This document shows positions 61,501-64,000 of a DNA stretch of 64,000 nucleotides, one piece after another. The translations under genes were made by a program, and so were the position numbers. Source of the DNA: Dyadobacter pollutisoli (lineage in GTDB: Bacteria > Bacteroidota > Bacteroidia > Cytophagales > Spirosomataceae). Under the pieces are notes generated by a model, which saw nothing but the letters and a program-made list of their open reading frames with translations, ran no database searches and was not told the DNA's origin. The stretch spans positions 932,501-996,500 of the forward strand of contig NZ_CP112998.1 in the NCBI RefSeq assembly GCF_026625565.1, given 5' to 3'. Every line of letters starts with the position of its first letter. Position 1 is the first letter of the stretch.

Positions 61501-64000
61501 TTAAAAGCTGATGTTGGCACCCAGGTTGACCACGCGCTGCTGCGGATAGTAATAACCGTTGCTGTTGGGTATTTCGGGGTCAAATGAAGGGCCGAATTGG
61601 TCGATGGAAAACAGGTTACTACCATTGACATAGATCCTTGCACCGTGCATTTTTGCTCGCTTTAAAATCGCGGAAGGCAATGTGAAACCCAGCTCCACAT
61701 TTTTCAAGCGGACAAATGCTGCATTTCTTAACCAGAAATCGGAAGTAAGGGTATTGACCCCTCTTGTCGCCCCTGTGGGGCCGTTGAAGCTACGTGGGAA
61801 CTGGTTATCACCCTCTTTCTGCCAGCGACCGTCAAAAAATTCCCTGGCCATGTTCAACCCCGCAGGTGCCAGGTAGGACTGCGCTTTGGCCTGTCCCTGA
61901 ACAAAAAGAGAGAAGTCCAGATTACGCCATGAGCAGCCCAGTGATGTTCCGTAAACGAGCTGAGGCGTCCGTACCGATGATTTGCGGACCTGGTCCAGCC
62001 CGTTGATAGCCCCGTCGCCGTTGATATCCTTGTAGCGTATGTCGCCGGGAGCCGTGTTGGCAGGGTGGGGGCTGTCGTCGATCTCGCGCTGATTCTGGTA
62101 CAAGCCGTTGGATTCATAAACGAGCCACGAGTCAATCGGAATGTTTGTCTTTTGCTGATAAAGGGGCACGCTGGCAGCTTCATCCATGAAGATCACCTTG
62201 TTGCGGGCAAATGTCAGATTGCCCCGTACATGATATGAAAAGCTATTGCCGATTGTTCCATTATAATAGGCATCCACTTCAATGCCTTGATTTAGTACCT
62301 TTCCAAGGTTCTGGTTAGGCAGCGTTACGCCTGTGTAGGCAGGTACCGACTCGCTGCGGGTGATCAGGATGCCCGAGCGGAGCGAGCGGAAATAGTCAAT
62401 GGTAAGACCGAGTTTTCCTTTCAGAAACTGCGCATCCACTGCCAGGTCAGTGGTGGTGGCAACCTCCCAGGTAATGTCTTTGTTGGGCGTAGGGCCTGCT
62501 ACAAGGGAGCTGACCTGTGAAGCGCCCGGCCCGAGTGAGTAACCGTATCCTGTGCCGAGCAGGTATGTCTGGATATAATTGAATGCAGAAACGGCGTCAT
62601 TTCCGGTTTTCCCCCACGATCCCCGCAATTTGAGCTCAGTAACGGCTTTGGCGCTGAAAAAATCCTCTTGTGAAATCCGCCAGGCGGCCGAAACAGCCGG
62701 GAAAAGCCCATAGCGCTTGCCCTCAGGGAAGTTTTGGGAGCCATCGTAGCGCATATTATAATCAAAGAGGTATTTGTTTTTAAAACCATAAGACACTCGG
62801 CCAATGAAGTTGTTACGTCCCGTCTGAACCGCCGTGGAATTGTTCTGCTGGCCGATCAGGCTTCCTGCCGAGAGCTGGTCGAGCGAATTACTCAGGAAGT
62901 TGGACCGGAATGCACTGATCTCGTCTGCCTTACCCTGGAAGCGCTCATAGGCAGCAAAGCCTTCAATGGAGTGGTCACCAAAGCGGTTGGCATAGCCGAG
63001 CCGGATATTGAGCAGGTTTTGAGCAAGCGTTCCCCGTACTTCTGATAAACTTGGTTTGGTCGACGAGTTGATCTGGACATAGGTACCCGTGGCTGGATCG
63101 TAGCGGAAGGCGGGTGGGGGAGTCTTTGTAAATGCCTTTGTTTTTGAAAAGGTCATATCATATGCATAGTAACCATCCAGAAATACTCCGTCAGCCAGTT
63201 TGGAGAGGTCCCATTTGAAATAGGTTTTAGTCTGCAAAAAATCATTGGAGACCCGGTTGTATCCCGATTCTCCGCTGGTCACGTAAACCATGCTGTTATT
63301 AGGGCCGCCTCCGATGCCTGGGCCAACCAGCCCGTTGGGATAAATCGGAACGAGGTAGGGATAGGCCAGCCAAAGCTCACGAAAGATTGCCCCTGAATTG
63401 TAGTTTCCTACCGCCGAGTTGCGCAGCTCGTTCCTGTAAAGGACATCCACTCCGATTTTCAGGTCATTGGTGACGGCAATGTCCACATTGGCCCGCGCCT
63501 GGGCCTGCTTGTAGTAGGCAGCATCTTTTTTGTAAATACCATTCTGTTTCTGGTATTGACCTGAGAGAAAATAGGTGACCTTATCGGTTCCGCCACGCAA
63601 AGAAATGACCTGATTTTGCTGTAAGGCCTGTTTTTTCATCGTGGCCTCCCACCAGTCCGTACTGGGGAAGCCCAGCGGATCCGACCCATCTTGAAATTTT
63701 TGCAGACTTGCGTCGGGCCACGTAGGTTTTTGGCCAATCATCTGGTCGTATTCATTGGTGGCCACCGCATACTGATACGAGCTGAGCATTTGCGGTACCC
63801 GGGTGGCCTGTGTCAATGACCAGTTGGTGCCTATCGACAGCACCGGTTTGCCAGCTTGTCCGCGTTTGGTTGTGATCAGGATTACGCCATTGGCTGAGCG
63901 GGCACCGTAGATGGCTGCTGTCGCGTCCTTGATGACCGTAAACGATTCGATATCAGCGGGATTGAGCCGGGCGAAACCACCCGATCGATCGGGAATACCG
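61501..64000 (-). CDS. SusC/RagA TonB-dependent transporter, 5' end outside window
   Basis: The frame is open to the right edge; 833 residues are visible, from the plug (ADIESFTVIKDATAAIYGAR, then SANGVILITTKRGQAGK) through the barrel to the final QQRVVNLGANISF with its terminal Phe. The signal, the regulatory-like domain and any STN domain lie beyond 64000, so its mode of regulation cannot be judged. It begins the minus-strand unit SusC-SusD-glycosidase and is followed by the GntR/symporter pair. Confidence 0.93.
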   Translation of the reverse strand, partial: GIPDRSGGFARLNPADIESFTVIKDATAAIYGARSANGVILITTKRGQAGKPVLSIGTNWSLTQATRVPQMLSSYQYAVATNEYDQMIGQKPTWPDASLQKFQDGSDPLGFPSTDWWEATMKKQALQQNQVISLRGGTDKVTYFLSGQYQKQNGIYKKDAAYYKQAQARANVDIAVTNDLKIGVDVLYRNELRNSAVGNYNSGAIFRELWLAYPYLVPIYPNGLVGPGIGGGPNNSMVYVTSGESGYNRVSNDFLQTKTYFKWDLSKLADGVFLDGYYAYDMTFSKTKAFTKTPPPAFRYDPATGTYVQINSSTKPSLSEVRGTLAQNLLNIRLGYANRFGDHSIEGFAAYERFQGKADEISAFRSNFLSNSLDQLSAGSLIGQQNNSTAVQTGRNNFIGRVSYGFKNKYLFDYNMRYDGSQNFPEGKRYGLFPAVSAAWRISQEDFFSAKAVTELKLRGSWGKTGNDAVSAFNYIQTYLLGTGYGYSLGPGASQVSSLVAGPTPNKDITWEVATTTDLAVDAQFLKGKLGLTIDYFRSLRSGILITRSESVPAYTGVTLPNQNLGKVLNQGIEVDAYYNGTIGNSFSYHVRGNLTFARNKVIFMDEAASVPLYQQKTNIPIDSWLVYESNGLYQNQREIDDSPHPANTAPGDIRYKDINGDGAINGLDQVRKSSVRTPQLVYGTSLGCSWRNLDFSLFVQGQAKAQSYLAPAGLNMAREFFDGRWQKEGDNQFPRSFNGPTGATRGVNTLTSDFWLRNAAFVRLKNVELGFTLPSAILKRAKMHGARIYVNGSNLFSIDQFGPSFDPEIPNSNGYYYPQQRVVNLGANISF

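Noticed and set aside
1..64000. CRISPR arrays, tRNA or rRNA genes, prophage structural genes
   Set aside because: I looked for regularly spaced repeats, tRNA-like cloverleaf ends and phage head or tail proteins on both strands and saw none.

Overview
The window looks like chromosomal DNA of a Bacteroidota bacterium of the order Cytophagales, most like Dyadobacter or its Spirosomaceae relatives. The reasons are two SusC/SusD pairs, an ECF sigma/FecR pair feeding an STN-type TonB receptor, type IX secretion (T9SS) C-terminal sorting domains, Bacteroidota-type promoters (TTG-N16-TAnnTTTG), TPR-containing histidine kinases and a DUF1800/DUF1501 pair. The species assignment is an inference from gene style; there is no rRNA or tRNA in the window.

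Layout. 0-4 kb: the 3' end of a calcineurin-like phosphoesterase, then a DUF1800/DUF1501 pair. 4.1-4.6 kb: a small graveyard of transposase fragments (ISL3, IS66). 4.8-15.4 kb: a DUF4440-like secreted protein, then ECF sigma, FecR anti-sigma, STN-SusC, SusD and a large secreted zinc metalloprotease. 15.7-17.7 kb: an orphan TPR histidine kinase. 18.1-24.4 kb: a TetR-controlled RND efflux operon (tetR, TolC, adaptor, pump) with three copies of a 15-bp operator. 24.5-27.9 kb: an SDR enzyme, a second TetR, an unusual three-part regulator (DUF4242 + degenerate nucleotidyl-cyclase-like + AraC HTH) and a truncated globin whose promoter carries two direct repeats 21 bp apart. 28.0-29.7 kb: an unknown protein and a RES/Xre toxin-antitoxin pair.

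30.0-44.1 kb: the most intriguing block. It is a tightly spaced five-gene operon encoding an outer-membrane beta-barrel, a 2,532-residue giant surface protein, an FN3-like secreted protein, a seven-FN3 protein with a T9SS sorting domain, and a small lipoprotein. It ends at a strong bidirectional terminator and looks like an undescribed cell-surface assembly. 44.2-47.6 kb: a lipoprotein and a LytTR response regulator/TPR kinase pair whose kinase has a degenerate ATP-binding G1 box.

47.7-55.2 kb: a decayed, foreign-looking, AT-richer region. It holds an AraC gene fused by deletion to an epoxide-hydrolase tail, a NarL-type response regulator cut off by a large serine recombinase relic, that relic carrying an IS3-family insertion, a frameshift and a nonsense codon, an intact-looking AbiE toxin-antitoxin pair, and an ELWxxDGT-repeat T9SS protein broken by one in-frame TAG. 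55.5-64 kb: a minus-strand glycan-use locus (SusC, SusD, six-hairpin glycosidase, GntR regulator, sodium/solute symporter), with SusC running off the right edge.
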